Origin: Novosphingobium sp.
GTDB taxonomy: Bacteria > Pseudomonadota > Alphaproteobacteria > Sphingomonadales > Sphingomonadaceae
Length of the DNA: 11,179 nt
Direction of reading: 5' to 3'
Assembly: GCA_020853995.1 (NCBI GenBank)
Contig: JADYXV010000151.1
Span: forward strand, 1 to 11,179
Shown here: positions 1-6,916 of the stretch, piece after piece
How the letters are laid out: every line of letters begins with the position of its first letter
How positions within the stretch are numbered: position 1 is the first letter of the stretch
Notes under the pieces: model-generated
Database searches by the model: none
Told to the model about the DNA's origin: nothing
What the model saw: only the letters and a program-made list of their open reading frames with translations
Program-made: the position numbers and the translations under genes

Positions 1-468
1 TGCAAAGCGTGGATAGAACACGATAAAGAACTGGCTGTTAGCAGTGTTCGGTTCATTCGTCCGCGCCATGGAAACAGTGCCGCGCACATGTGGCACAGTG
101 TTAAATTCGGCGTTCAAATCCGGTAATTGCGAACCGCCCTGCCCGGTTCCCGTCGGGTCTCCGGTCTGTGCCATGAAGCCATCGATAACGCGGTGAAAAA
201 TCACCCCGTTGTAAAAGCCTTCACGCGCCAGTTTCTTCACACGCTCAACATGAGCGGGAGCCCATTCCGGCACCAAGCGGATCGATACGCGGCCGCCATT
301 TGACAAATCGAGCAGCAGGATGTTTTCGCGATCCACGCTTTGGTCAGCGTTGATCGCATAATTGAGCGGCTTCGGTGCAGCGGCAGCGGCATCCTTGTCT
401 TGCGCCATGGCTGGCGAGACAATCAGGGCGGCGCCAAGCGCAAGACTGGTAAAAAAGCGCGAAACCAT
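1..468 (-). CDS. Periplasmic cyclophilin-type peptidylprolyl isomerase (3' end missing)
   Basis: Catalyses cis-trans isomerisation of Xaa-Pro bonds, probably in the periplasm. The 156 visible residues begin with a Sec-type signal peptide: two basic positions, a hydrophobic stretch at about 5-18, and a likely cleavage after Ala-Met-Ala at residues 20-22. The cyclophilin core follows. FHRVIDGFMAQTGD (91-104) includes the expected active-site Arg93, and SMARTNEPNTANSQFFI (133-149) is the second family signature. The C-terminal part lies beyond the window edge. ATG at 466-468 is the only start that keeps the signal peptide, and a GGAG lies 12 bases upstream (481-484), a rather long spacing. It follows coaD on the same strand after a 91-base gap, so it may be the last gene of the xseB-ispA-coaD group. 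The family call is secure; the exact paralogue (ppiA-like) is not. Confidence 0.93.
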   Translation of the reverse strand, partial: MVSRFFTSLALGAALIVSPAMAQDKDAAAAAPKPLNYAINADQSVDRENILLLDLSNGGRVSIRLVPEWAPAHVERVKKLAREGFYNGVIFHRVIDGFMAQTGDPTGTGQGGSQLPDLNAEFNTVPHVRGTVSMARTNEPNTANSQFFIVFYPRFA

Positions 469-559
469 GAGACGGTAGAACTCCGGATAACTTGCAGTGC
501 GGATAGGCGCGTCGCGCTTTCGCTGCAATGAACGATTGCGTTTACACAATTTGCCGTTC

Positions 560-1072
560 TCAATAGTCGCCAAGACGGCCAATATGCGCCACACGTGCCA
601 CCACTTCATCCCGTATTGTGGGCGTGACGAAGCCGGATATATCCCCGCCGAACAACGCGATTTCCTTGACCAGCTTTGACGCAATTGGCTGCAGCCCGAC
701 ATCGGCCATCAGAAACACAGTTTCGATTTCGGCATCAATCTGCTGGTTCATGCCTGCCATTTGGTATTCATACTCAAAATCTGCCACGGCACGCAGCCCG
801 CGTACGATTACACTGGCCCCTTGTCTGCGGGCAAACTTCATCAACAGCGCGTTGAACCCTACAACTTCGACATTATCGATGCCTTGTTCGGCAGCTTCAC
901 GGCGGACTGATTCCATCCGCTCTTCTGGCGAAAACATCGGATTTTTCGACGGGTTGGTCGTCACCCCGATAATTAACCGATCCACCAGCTTTGCGCCGCG
1001 TCGGATGATATCAAGATGCCCAAGCGTAATCGGATCAAAGGTTCCCGGATAAACGCCGATACGTTCAGCCAT
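560..1072 (-). CDS. coaD: Pantetheine-phosphate adenylyltransferase (CoaD)
   Basis: Cytoplasmic nucleotidyltransferase that joins ATP and 4'-phosphopantetheine to give dephospho-CoA, the penultimate step of coenzyme A synthesis. At 170 residues it has the normal family length. The N-terminal GVYPGTFDPITLGH (6-19) carries the T-x-G-H nucleotide-binding motif (Thr16, Gly18, His19). RGLRAVADFEYE (91-102) is the conserved pantetheine-side segment, and ASKLVKE (131-137) is the second nucleotide-binding motif of the superfamily. The start codon overlaps the ispA stop by one base (TGATG), and an AGAGGA ribosome-binding site sits inside the ispA 3' end, 7 bases from the ATG. Both point to translational coupling with ispA. 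Nothing appears degraded. Confidence 0.97.
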   Translation of the reverse strand: MAERIGVYPGTFDPITLGHLDIIRRGAKLVDRLIIGVTTNPSKNPMFSPEERMESVRREAAEQGIDNVEVVGFNALLMKFARRQGASVIVRGLRAVADFEYEYQMAGMNQQIDAEIETVFLMADVGLQPIASKLVKEIALFGGDISGFVTPTIRDEVVARVAHIGRLGDY

Positions 1073-1971
1073 CAGTGGTTCCTCTCGACGATGAAGCGCG
1101 CAAGTTCGCGTAACAAATCCGCTTCCGGACCATAGCTTTGAAGCAGGTCAACGGCCTGCTCGACCAGACGGCGGGCTTGTTCGCGCGCGCGATCCGGGCC
1201 AAGGAGCGACAGAAATGTCTGCTTGCCTTGCGCTTCATCCTTGCGCAGCGCTTTACCGGCAGTTTCCTCATCGCCTTCAAGGTCTAAAAGATCATCGGCG
1301 ATCTGGAATGCCAAGCCGATATCGCGCGCGTAGCCACGCAGATGTGTGCGGCCTTCAATGGGAACATGCCCCAATATTGCGCCCATCTCGACCGACGCTG
1401 CCAGCAATGCGCCCGTCTTCAATTGCTGCAACCGGGTTACAGTGGGCAGATCGAAGCTTTCGGTTTCAGCGACGATATCCATCATCTGTCCGCCGCACAT
1501 ACCATTCATCCCGCTGGCCATAGCGAGCGTACGGATCAATTCGATGCGTACAAACGGATCGCCGCTGGTGGCAGGATCCGACAGCAATTCGAAGGCAAAA
1601 TCGTGCAAGGCATCGCCAGCCAAGACCGCTGCGGCATCGTCGAAGGCGACATGCACCGTGGGTTTGCCGTGACGCGTTCCATCATTGTCCATGCACGGTA
1701 AATCATCGTGGATGAGCGAATAGACATGGATCGCTTCAATCGCGGTCCCAACCCGTACCGCAGCCTCACGCGATACGCCGAACATCGCAGCTGTTGCTGT
1801 AACCAACAAAGGCCGGATGCGTTTACCGCCACCCATCGTAGCGTACCGCATAGCTTCGACCAGGCGGTTGCGCGGATCGCCCGGCAGCGGCAAAAGCAAA
1901 TCGAAGCTGTGGTCGATGTCCTCGGCAATAGCATTGAGGGCGGGCTTCAGCAGTCCGGTTGCCTGTGACAT
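1072..1971 (-). CDS. ispA: Polyprenyl (farnesyl) diphosphate synthase, IspA family
   Basis: Condenses isopentenyl diphosphate with allylic diphosphates, most likely to farnesyl diphosphate (C15), feeding quinone, undecaprenyl and carotenoid synthesis. The 299-residue protein has the first Asp-rich motif DDLPCMD (89-95) and the second DDLLD (226-230), which bind the Mg-diphosphate. It also has the early GGGKRIRP stretch (47-54) that binds isopentenyl diphosphate. The two residues between the paired aspartates of the first motif (DDxxxxD) are typical of bacterial farnesyl/geranylgeranyl synthases. ATG at 1969-1971 is preceded by AGGGG (1978-1982) with a 6-base spacer, and this site overlaps the xseB stop. 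The position directly after xseB is the classic arrangement for ispA. Product chain length cannot be fixed from sequence alone, so geranylgeranyl diphosphate remains possible. Confidence 0.94.
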   Translation of the reverse strand: MSQATGLLKPALNAIAEDIDHSFDLLLPLPGDPRNRLVEAMRYATMGGGKRIRPLLVTATAAMFGVSREAAVRVGTAIEAIHVYSLIHDDLPCMDNDGTRHGKPTVHVAFDDAAAVLAGDALHDFAFELLSDPATSGDPFVRIELIRTLAMASGMNGMCGGQMMDIVAETESFDLPTVTRLQQLKTGALLAASVEMGAILGHVPIEGRTHLRGYARDIGLAFQIADDLLDLEGDEETAGKALRKDEAQGKQTFLSLLGPDRAREQARRLVEQAVDLLQSYGPEADLLRELARFIVERNH

Positions 1972-1980
1972 GTCTAGCCC

Positions 1981-2232
1981 CTAACCTGCTGTTTCATCGA
2001 ACGGGCGCAAGCCCTGCGCTTTGCCGTCGCGGTCAGCAACAATAGCCTCGATCCGCGCCTGTGCAGAATCAAGCCGAGCCTGGCAGTGAGCGCGCAAGGC
2101 GTCACCTTTGGCATAAAGCTCGATCGATTCGTCGAGCGGTGCCTCACCACTTTCGAGCCGCCTGACGACGGTTTCGAGTTCTTTCAGAGCCTCTTCAAAG
2201 CTGAGGTTCGCGATTTCCGGTGCCATTCCCAT
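1981..2232 (-). CDS. xseB: Exodeoxyribonuclease VII small subunit (XseB)
   Basis: Small subunit of exonuclease VII. Several copies coat the large subunit XseA to form the cytoplasmic enzyme that degrades single-stranded DNA. The protein is 83 residues, the family norm, with the hallmark LSFEEALKELETVVRRLESG (10-29) and the helical coiled-coil region that follows. The frame is open upstream for 25 more codons, but that extension is not family-like, so I start at the MGMAPE methionine (2230-2232). ATG at 2224-2226 is also possible, and neither has a good ribosome-binding site. xseA is not in the window. xseB heads the minus-strand cluster with ispA and coaD, 9 bases from ispA, and is divergent from the DUF2177 gene with 73 bases between starts. 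Confidence 0.93.
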   Translation of the reverse strand: MGMAPEIANLSFEEALKELETVVRRLESGEAPLDESIELYAKGDALRAHCQARLDSAQARIEAIVADRDGKAQGLRPFDETAG

Positions 2233-2305
2233 GTGGGCAGCATTGACGGGGCACAAGGGGCGGGTCAAGCTTCGATAAGAAGTTGTCAGGAAGGTTGCCC
2301 ACACC

Positions 2306-2704
2306 ATGCAGTATTTGATCGCCTATATCGCAGCCGCTGTGGTGTTTGGCGCGCTTGATGCCGTATGGCTCGGATGGGCAGGATCCAAGCTTTATCGCCC
2401 GGCTTTGGGTGATCTGCTGGCGCCGACCTTCCGGATTGCACCGGCACTCGTTTTCTATGTGCTTTATCTAGTTGGCATGATGTGGTTCGCCGTTCGCCCC
2501 GGCCTGACCCAGGGGCTTGGCGCTGCGGCGCTGAACGGCGCAATGCTGGGGGCCATGTGCTACATGACATATGATCTTACCAGTCAGGCTGTCTTGGCGC
2601 GCTGGCCCGTCCATGTGACGATCATTGACGTCATTTGGGGCACTTTTGCCACCGCCATTGCCGCTACCGCAGCAACATGGGCTGCAACCAAGTTTGCAGG
2701 TTAA
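2306..2704 (+). CDS. DUF2177 family inner-membrane protein
   Basis: The function of this family is unknown to me. The 132-residue product is almost entirely hydrophobic, with about four predicted membrane segments (roughly 3-24, 44-64, 68-92, 103-128). It keeps the polar signatures I associate with DUF2177: LDAVWLG with Asp18 and Trp21, the TYDLT stretch (88-92), and WP followed by IIDVIWGT (106-113). ATG at 2306 has an AGGAAGG site (2288-2294) 11 bases upstream. It is divergent from xseB and lies 58 bases before purL on the same strand, so it may share a transcript with purL, although nothing links it to purine synthesis. There is no signal peptide or enzymatic motif; a transport or membrane-homeostasis role would be a guess. 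Confidence 0.85.
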   Translation: MQYLIAYIAAAVVFGALDAVWLGWAGSKLYRPALGDLLAPTFRIAPALVFYVLYLVGMMWFAVRPGLTQGLGAAALNGAMLGAMCYMTYDLTSQAVLARWPVHVTIIDVIWGTFATAIAATAATWAATKFAG

Positions 2705-2724
2705 GCACGCCTTGGCAGGTTAAG
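2696..2724 (+). repeat. 10-bp direct repeat at the DUF2177 stop codon
   Basis: GCAGGTTAAG occurs at 2696-2705 and again at 2715-2724, a period of 19 bases. The first copy contains the TAA stop of the DUF2177 gene and the second lies in the gap before purL. It could be a small local duplication or tandem binding sites on one helix face; the sequence does not decide. Confidence 0.6.
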
Positions 2725-2762
2725 ACTAGCCACTTTGCGCAGCCCTCGCTAAGGCGCGGGCC

Positions 2763-4922
2763 ATGTCCGAGATCACCGCAGATGTCGTCGCCGCCCATGG
2801 CCTGTCCGAAGACGAATACCAGCGCGTCCTGAACGCGCTCGGTCGTGAACCGAACCTTGTCGAACTCGGCATATTTTCGGTCATGTGGTCAGAGCATTGC
2901 TCTTACAAATCAAGCCGCATTCACCTCAAGAAGCTGCCCACCAGCGCGCCTTGGGTCATTTGCGGGCCTGGCGAAAACGCAGGCGTTATCGATATTGGCG
3001 ATGGCCAGGCTGCCATATTCAAAATGGAAAGCCACAACCACCCATCTTACATCGAACCCTATCAGGGTGCGGCCACAGGTGTTGGCGGCATCTTGCGCGA
3101 TGTGTTCACCATGGGCGCGCGGCCCGTAGCCAACATGAATGCACTGCGATTCGGCCGCCCCGACCACCCCAAGATGAAGCATCTCGTTCAAGGCGTGGTT
3201 GCGGGAATCGGCGGCTATGGCAATTGCGTGGGCGTGCCGACTGTTGGCGGCGAAACGAACTTCCACCCGGCATACGATGGCAACATCCTTGTCAACGCGA
3301 TGACCGTTGGCGTCGCTGATCAGGACAAGATCTTCTATTCCGCCGCGACCGGCCTTGGGAACCCCATCGTTTATGTCGGTTCAAAGACCGGACGCGATGG
3401 TATCCACGGCGCCACCATGGCCAGCGCCGATTTCGGCGAGGATTCGGAAGCCAAGCGTCCCACCGTGCAAGTGGGCGATCCGTTTACCGAAAAGCTGTTG
3501 ATCGAAGCCTGCCTTGAACTGATGGCAACCGATGCGATCGTGGCCATTCAGGACATGGGCGCAGCTGGCCTTACCTCATCGTCTGTTGAAATGGCGACAA
3601 ACGGCAAGGCTGGCATCATACTCAACATGGATATGGTACCCTGCCGCGAAGAAGGCATGACGCCTTACGAAATGATGCTCTCGGAAAGCCAGGAGCGCAT
3701 GCTCATGGTGCTCAAGCCCGGCAAAGAACCGATGGCCGAGGCGATCTTCAAGAAGTGGGAACTGGACTTTGCCGTGATCGGCGAAGTGACCGACACTGGC
3801 CACCTGGTGCTGACATTCCAGGGCGCAACCGTGTGCGACATTCCGCTCGGTCCACTCGCTGAAGATGCCCCGCTCTATGATCGTCCGGCCCTCAGCCTTG
3901 CCGATTACAAGGCATGGGCCAATGTCGCGCCACTCGGCAGCGTGGCGGAAAGCGCCGATCTTGGCGCAGACCTCGTCAAGCTGATCGGCTGCCCCGATCT
4001 TGCCAACCGCCGCTGGATTTTCGAACAATACGACAGTCAGGTTGGCGCAGATACGCTGCAAAAATCAGGTGGCGATGCGGCAGTTGTGCGCATTCACGGC
4101 ACACAAAAAGCGCTCGCCATGAGCACCGATTGCAGCCCCCGCTATTGCTACGCCGATCCCTACGAAGGCGGCAAACAGGCCGTGGCCGAGACGTATCGCA
4201 ACATCTGCGCAGTCGGCGCACGGCCGCTTGCCATCACCAACTGCCTCAACTTTGCCAACCCCCAGCGCCCCGAAATCATGGCGCAAATCGTCCAAGCGCT
4301 TGAAGGCATGGGCGATGCATGTCGCGCGCTCGATTACCCAATCGTGTCGGGCAACGTCTCGCTATACAACGAGTCGAAGGCTACCGGTGGCGGATCGGCC
4401 ATTCTTCCAACGCCCGCCATTGGCGGCGTCGGCTTGATGCTTGATCACGAAATCATGACCACAATCGCCTTCAAGAACAACGGCGATGCCATTTGGCTTG
4501 TCGGCGGCGAAGCCACGCACCTTGGCCAATCACTTTACTTGCGCGAAATTGCAGGCCGTGAAGCAGGGGACGCCCCCAAGGTTGATCTAGTGGTTGAACG
4601 CAAAAACGGCGAATTGATCCGTGATTGGATTGCGGCGGAAAAATTGACCGCCGTACATGACATCTCCGATGGCGGGCTGCTGGTAGCGCTGACGGAAATG
4701 GCGCTGGCCAGTGACATTGGTTGCGCACTCACCATCGAACTCGATACTGCCAAAGCGTTCGGTGAAGACCAGTCGCGCTACATCGTCACAACTGCACCCA
4801 ACGAAGTGCTTGAAGATGCGATCCGGATTGGCACCGTTGGCGGAACGCAAATCGCAGGCGTGGAACTCACCACCCTGCGCGAAGCCAACGAAGCCTTTTT
4901 CCGCGATTGGATGGAAGCATAA
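2763..4922 (+). CDS. purL: Phosphoribosylformylglycinamidine synthase subunit PurL (short form)
   Basis: Catalyses the ATP-dependent fourth step of purine synthesis, converting FGAR to FGAM with ammonia delivered by PurQ. At 719 residues it is the short PurL that works in a PurL-PurS-PurQ complex, not the roughly 1300-residue fused enzyme. Motifs in order: MWSEHCSYKSSR (41-52), ESHNHPS (89-95), DVFTMGARP (113-121), GRDGIHGAT (209-217), QDMGAAGL (263-270), LSESQERML (306-314), then in the second half TNCLNFANP (492-500), GNVSLYNES (530-538) and HDISDGGL (632-639). These are the paired AIRS-like N and C domains, and none looks broken. ATG at 2763 has AAGG at 2751-2754, 8 bases upstream. purS and purQ are not in this window, so they must be upstream or elsewhere. 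It converges on coq4. Confidence 0.98.
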   Translation: MSEITADVVAAHGLSEDEYQRVLNALGREPNLVELGIFSVMWSEHCSYKSSRIHLKKLPTSAPWVICGPGENAGVIDIGDGQAAIFKMESHNHPSYIEPYQGAATGVGGILRDVFTMGARPVANMNALRFGRPDHPKMKHLVQGVVAGIGGYGNCVGVPTVGGETNFHPAYDGNILVNAMTVGVADQDKIFYSAATGLGNPIVYVGSKTGRDGIHGATMASADFGEDSEAKRPTVQVGDPFTEKLLIEACLELMATDAIVAIQDMGAAGLTSSSVEMATNGKAGIILNMDMVPCREEGMTPYEMMLSESQERMLMVLKPGKEPMAEAIFKKWELDFAVIGEVTDTGHLVLTFQGATVCDIPLGPLAEDAPLYDRPALSLADYKAWANVAPLGSVAESADLGADLVKLIGCPDLANRRWIFEQYDSQVGADTLQKSGGDAAVVRIHGTQKALAMSTDCSPRYCYADPYEGGKQAVAETYRNICAVGARPLAITNCLNFANPQRPEIMAQIVQALEGMGDACRALDYPIVSGNVSLYNESKATGGGSAILPTPAIGGVGLMLDHEIMTTIAFKNNGDAIWLVGGEATHLGQSLYLREIAGREAGDAPKVDLVVERKNGELIRDWIAAEKLTAVHDISDGGLLVALTEMALASDIGCALTIELDTAKAFGEDQSRYIVTTAPNEVLEDAIRIGTVGGTQIAGVELTTLREANEAFFRDWMEA

Positions 4923-4949
4923 GTTCAAACCAATGCCGAACTTGCTTGG

Positions 4950-5108
4950 CGGTTATCCCGGTTTTTTAAGTTGCCCATTTTTCGTCACCCTGAACTTGTT
5001 TCAGGGTCCATCTCACGGTTCACCCCAAAGGTGCTTGTTGAGAGATGGATGCTGAAACGAGTTCAGCATGACGAACATGGGGATTTACCGTGCCGAAGGG
5101 GATAACCG
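4950..5108. repeat. Long interrupted inverted repeat enclosing the folded element
   Basis: A perfect 10-bp inverted repeat (CGGTTATCCC at 4950-4959, GGGATAACCG at 5099-5108) encloses the 91-bp paired-hairpin element. Moving inward there is a divergent stretch of about 20 bases, then partial complementarity again (CCCAT then TTCGTCA on the left; TGACGAA then ATGGG on the right), running into the inner element's arms. The whole 159-bp block fills most of the 214-base gap between the convergent genes purL and coq4. No protein-coding frame of interest is visible. It may be an extended form of the repeat or the bidirectional 3' end of both genes. Confidence 0.6.
4983..5073. repeat. Paired-hairpin palindromic element, copy 1
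   Basis: The 91-bp element reads CGTC, hairpin, CCATCTC, 27-base centre, GAGATGG, hairpin, GACG. The left hairpin pairs ACCCTGAA (4987-4994) with TTCAGGGT (5000-5007) around a 5-base loop. The right hairpin pairs ATGCTGAA (5049-5056) with TTCAGCAT (5062-5069), also around 5 bases. Including two extra bases on each side, the two arms (4981-5014 and 5042-5075) are inverted copies matching at 29 of 34 positions. Four of the five mismatches fall in the inner stems and occur as compensating pairs. The centre can form a 4-bp hairpin (5021-5024 with 5030-5033). As RNA it would fold into a branched, cloverleaf-like structure. It sits at the convergent 3' ends of purL and coq4. Confidence 0.88.
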
Positions 5109-5136
5109 ACAATTTTCTTCGGATAGGCCCTAAGAC

Positions 5137-5949
5137 CTAGGCCGCCTTCTTCAGGTTTTTTCCCAGCAAATCATAGGGATCAACGCCGATCTGTGCCCAT
5201 CTGGCATGGGCCTGTTGATAATGCACTGCTGGCGTAATGTTCAACTTGTGCCGCACTTCCTCAAGAGGAAGCTGCAGCAAGTCCGTGATCGATTGCTCGC
5301 ACAAGCGTGGACATGCCTTGCCCAAGCGCTTGCCTTCGCTAACCGCTTTGATCACCGGTGCATCGCTGCGCACTTGTTTGCGGATGTTCAGGCCCGCCAT
5401 ATAACCAATGAACAAATGCGCCGGCGAAGGCTGCTGGCTGTACGTGAACGCCAAAACGCAGGCTTCTCCAAGCGCATCACGGCCATAACCGGTCAACACG
5501 TGCAGCATATCGTGCACGTCGCGCATGCGGTTCAAATACCAGCGGAACTGGTCTTCAAACTTTTCGTGGTGCTGCGCAAACTTGTCAAACTCATCGACTA
5601 ATCCTTGCGCAGTAAGCCCTTCGCGCTCCATGAAATCGCAGTAAGCATGCGCAAGTGATCCGGCAGGCGTCCGGCGCAGCGCTGCGTGATCATCGAGAAG
5701 CGTTGGCAGGTTCGGCTCTTTCAAGCGCAAAGCCTGGCCCTTCGCAGATCGAAGAAAGCGCTCTGCCGATGGTCGCAAATTGCGCCAGGGCAGTGATTCA
5801 AAGATATGGAACACCTCTTCGGTGTTTTCCTTATCTTTCATCAAGTTCTGGAAATGCCGCCACGCTTTGGCCGGACGCAGTCGCAGTTCGGGACGGCGTT
5901 CGTCATATATGGGCAAGTCGGCTTGCAGAACCCCAGTCATGGCATTCAC
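5137..5949 (-). CDS. coq4: Ubiquinone biosynthesis protein Coq4
   Basis: Member of the Coq4 family, needed for ubiquinone synthesis. In eukaryotes it is membrane-associated in the Coq complex, and recent work assigns it oxidative decarboxylation at ring carbon C1; the bacterial role is inferred from that. The 270-residue product has the family's metal-binding signature HDxxH-x11-E in RDVHDMLHVLTGYGR (143-157), with ligands His146, Asp147, His150 and Glu162. There is no signal peptide or membrane segment. I take GTG at 5947-5949 as the start because GGGAG (5958-5962) lies 8 bases upstream; ATG three codons later would be 17 bases from that site. It follows serB on the same strand after 57 bases, but a candidate promoter of its own overlaps the serB stop. 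Confidence 0.92.
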   Translation of the reverse strand: MNAMTGVLQADLPIYDERRPELRLRPAKAWRHFQNLMKDKENTEEVFHIFESLPWRNLRPSAERFLRSAKGQALRLKEPNLPTLLDDHAALRRTPAGSLAHAYCDFMEREGLTAQGLVDEFDKFAQHHEKFEDQFRWYLNRMRDVHDMLHVLTGYGRDALGEACVLAFTYSQQPSPAHLFIGYMAGLNIRKQVRSDAPVIKAVSEGKRLGKACPRLCEQSITDLLQLPLEEVRHKLNITPAVHYQQAHARWAQIGVDPYDLLGKNLKKAA

Positions 5950-5980
5950 AGCGAATTCTCCCAGTTAGCTTCAGCCGTCG

Positions 5981-6010
5981 ATACTAACAGGAGTGTAAAT
6001 ACTCCGTCAA
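5981..6010 (-). promoter_or_regulatory. Candidate coq4 promoter
   Basis: On the minus strand TTGACG (6005-6010), which spans the serB stop codon, is followed after 18 bases by TAGTAT (5981-5986). These match sigma-70-type -35 and -10 boxes at 5 and 4 of 6 positions. Transcription would start near 5975, about 25 bases before the GTG of coq4 and upstream of its ribosome-binding site. This is pattern matching only. Confidence 0.45.
5990..6005. promoter_or_regulatory. Palindrome between the coq4 -35 and -10 boxes (possible operator)
   Basis: GGAGTGTAAATACTCC is an inverted repeat with perfect 5-bp arms (GGAGT/ACTCC) around 6 bases. It fills nearly all of the spacer of the candidate coq4 promoter, the position expected for a repressor or MerR-like operator. 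I do not recognise the regulator that would bind it. Confidence 0.4.
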
Positions 6011-6891
6011 TCCAGCACCCAGTCTTCACGCGGTATGCCCAGAAGGGCAAGGATTGAAGTCAGATCACCACGATCGATCCAGCCGTCTGCCGCAGCGCGC
6101 GCCTTTGGTTTGGCGCGGTAAGCAATGCCGAAATGGGCGGCCTCAATCATTGGAATGTCATTTGCGCCATCGCCGGTGGCGAGGCTCAACACGCCCTCAC
6201 CCAGCCGAGCCGACTCTTCAAGCAACACTTGCTTCTTCACCGCACTGTCAACGATTCCACCCACCAGGCCGCCAGTGAGCACACCATCATGCAATCCCAG
6301 ACGGTTCCCAACCACACGTTCAAAGCCAAGCAATTCAGCCACGGGATCAGCAAAGGAATGGAAACCGCCCGTCACCAACACGGTATGACATCCGCGCGCC
6401 TTCAAGGTGGAAACCAGCGTCCGTGCGCCAGACATCGGCTGGATCCGTTCATCAAGGCACTGGCGAATTGCAGCCTCGGGCAGGTCTTTCAACAAGCCCA
6501 CCCGCACACGCAGCGCCGATTCGAAATCAAGCTCGCCTTGCATCGCGCGCTCGGTAATCGCTGCGATGCGGTCTTTCAGACCGGCAAAATCAGCCAGTTC
6601 GTCAATGCATTCCTGACCGATCATGGTTGAATCCATGTCGGAAACGAACAGGCCCGGTACATCGATCAAGCCTTGCGACAACAGCAAATCGCTTGTCGGA
6701 AAGCATTGATCAAGAATGCTGCGAATCCCCACAGGATCGCCTTCAAGAACCTCAAGTTCCAACACATCTTCGCAGGTGTCGAGCATGCCTGCGCCAGCGA
6801 CTTCCCAATCTCGCGCCTCAATCATTTCCATGGCGAGCGCAAGATTGTCACCAAGCGTCTCTGGGTCTGCTATCAGGCGCGCGATGATCAC
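6007..6891 (-). CDS. serB: Phosphoserine phosphatase (SerB)
   Basis: Hydrolyses O-phosphoserine to serine, the last step of the phosphorylated serine pathway; a cytoplasmic HAD-superfamily enzyme. From the chosen start it has 294 residues. An N-terminal regulatory region of about 80 residues precedes the catalytic domain. Motif I is DMDST (85-89, nucleophile Asp85 and acid/base Asp87), motif II is the VTGGF region (173-177), the conserved lysine is in VKKQ (about 218-221), and motif III is GDGANDIPM (240-248). The frame is open 51 codons further upstream, but I start at GTG 6889-6891. There AAAGGA (complement of 6899-6904) lies 7 bases away and the protein begins like its homologues. A longer start would run into miaA on the other strand. 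It is upstream of coq4 and divergent from miaA by only 25 bases. Confidence 0.95.
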   Translation of the reverse strand: MIIARLIADPETLGDNLALAMEMIEARDWEVAGAGMLDTCEDVLELEVLEGDPVGIRSILDQCFPTSDLLLSQGLIDVPGLFVSDMDSTMIGQECIDELADFAGLKDRIAAITERAMQGELDFESALRVRVGLLKDLPEAAIRQCLDERIQPMSGARTLVSTLKARGCHTVLVTGGFHSFADPVAELLGFERVVGNRLGLHDGVLTGGLVGGIVDSAVKKQVLLEESARLGEGVLSLATGDGANDIPMIEAAHFGIAYRAKPKARAAADGWIDRGDLTSILALLGIPREDWVLD

Positions 6892-6916
6892 CGAGAATTC
6901 CTTTGAAAGCGTAAGC

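Noticed and set aside
469..559. Gap between coaD and the cyclophilin gene
   Set aside because: I looked for a promoter, terminator or small gene and found only a 5-bp hairpin (GCAAT/ATTGC) without a T-run.
4950..4967. Intrinsic terminator of purL at the T-run 4962-4967
   Set aside because: Only 3-5 bp stems can be formed immediately upstream of the T-run, too weak to call.
6716..6916. N-terminal extension of MiaA by 67 codons
   Set aside because: The added residues are Ser/Arg-rich shadow coding over serB; the MiaA family begins just before the P-loop.
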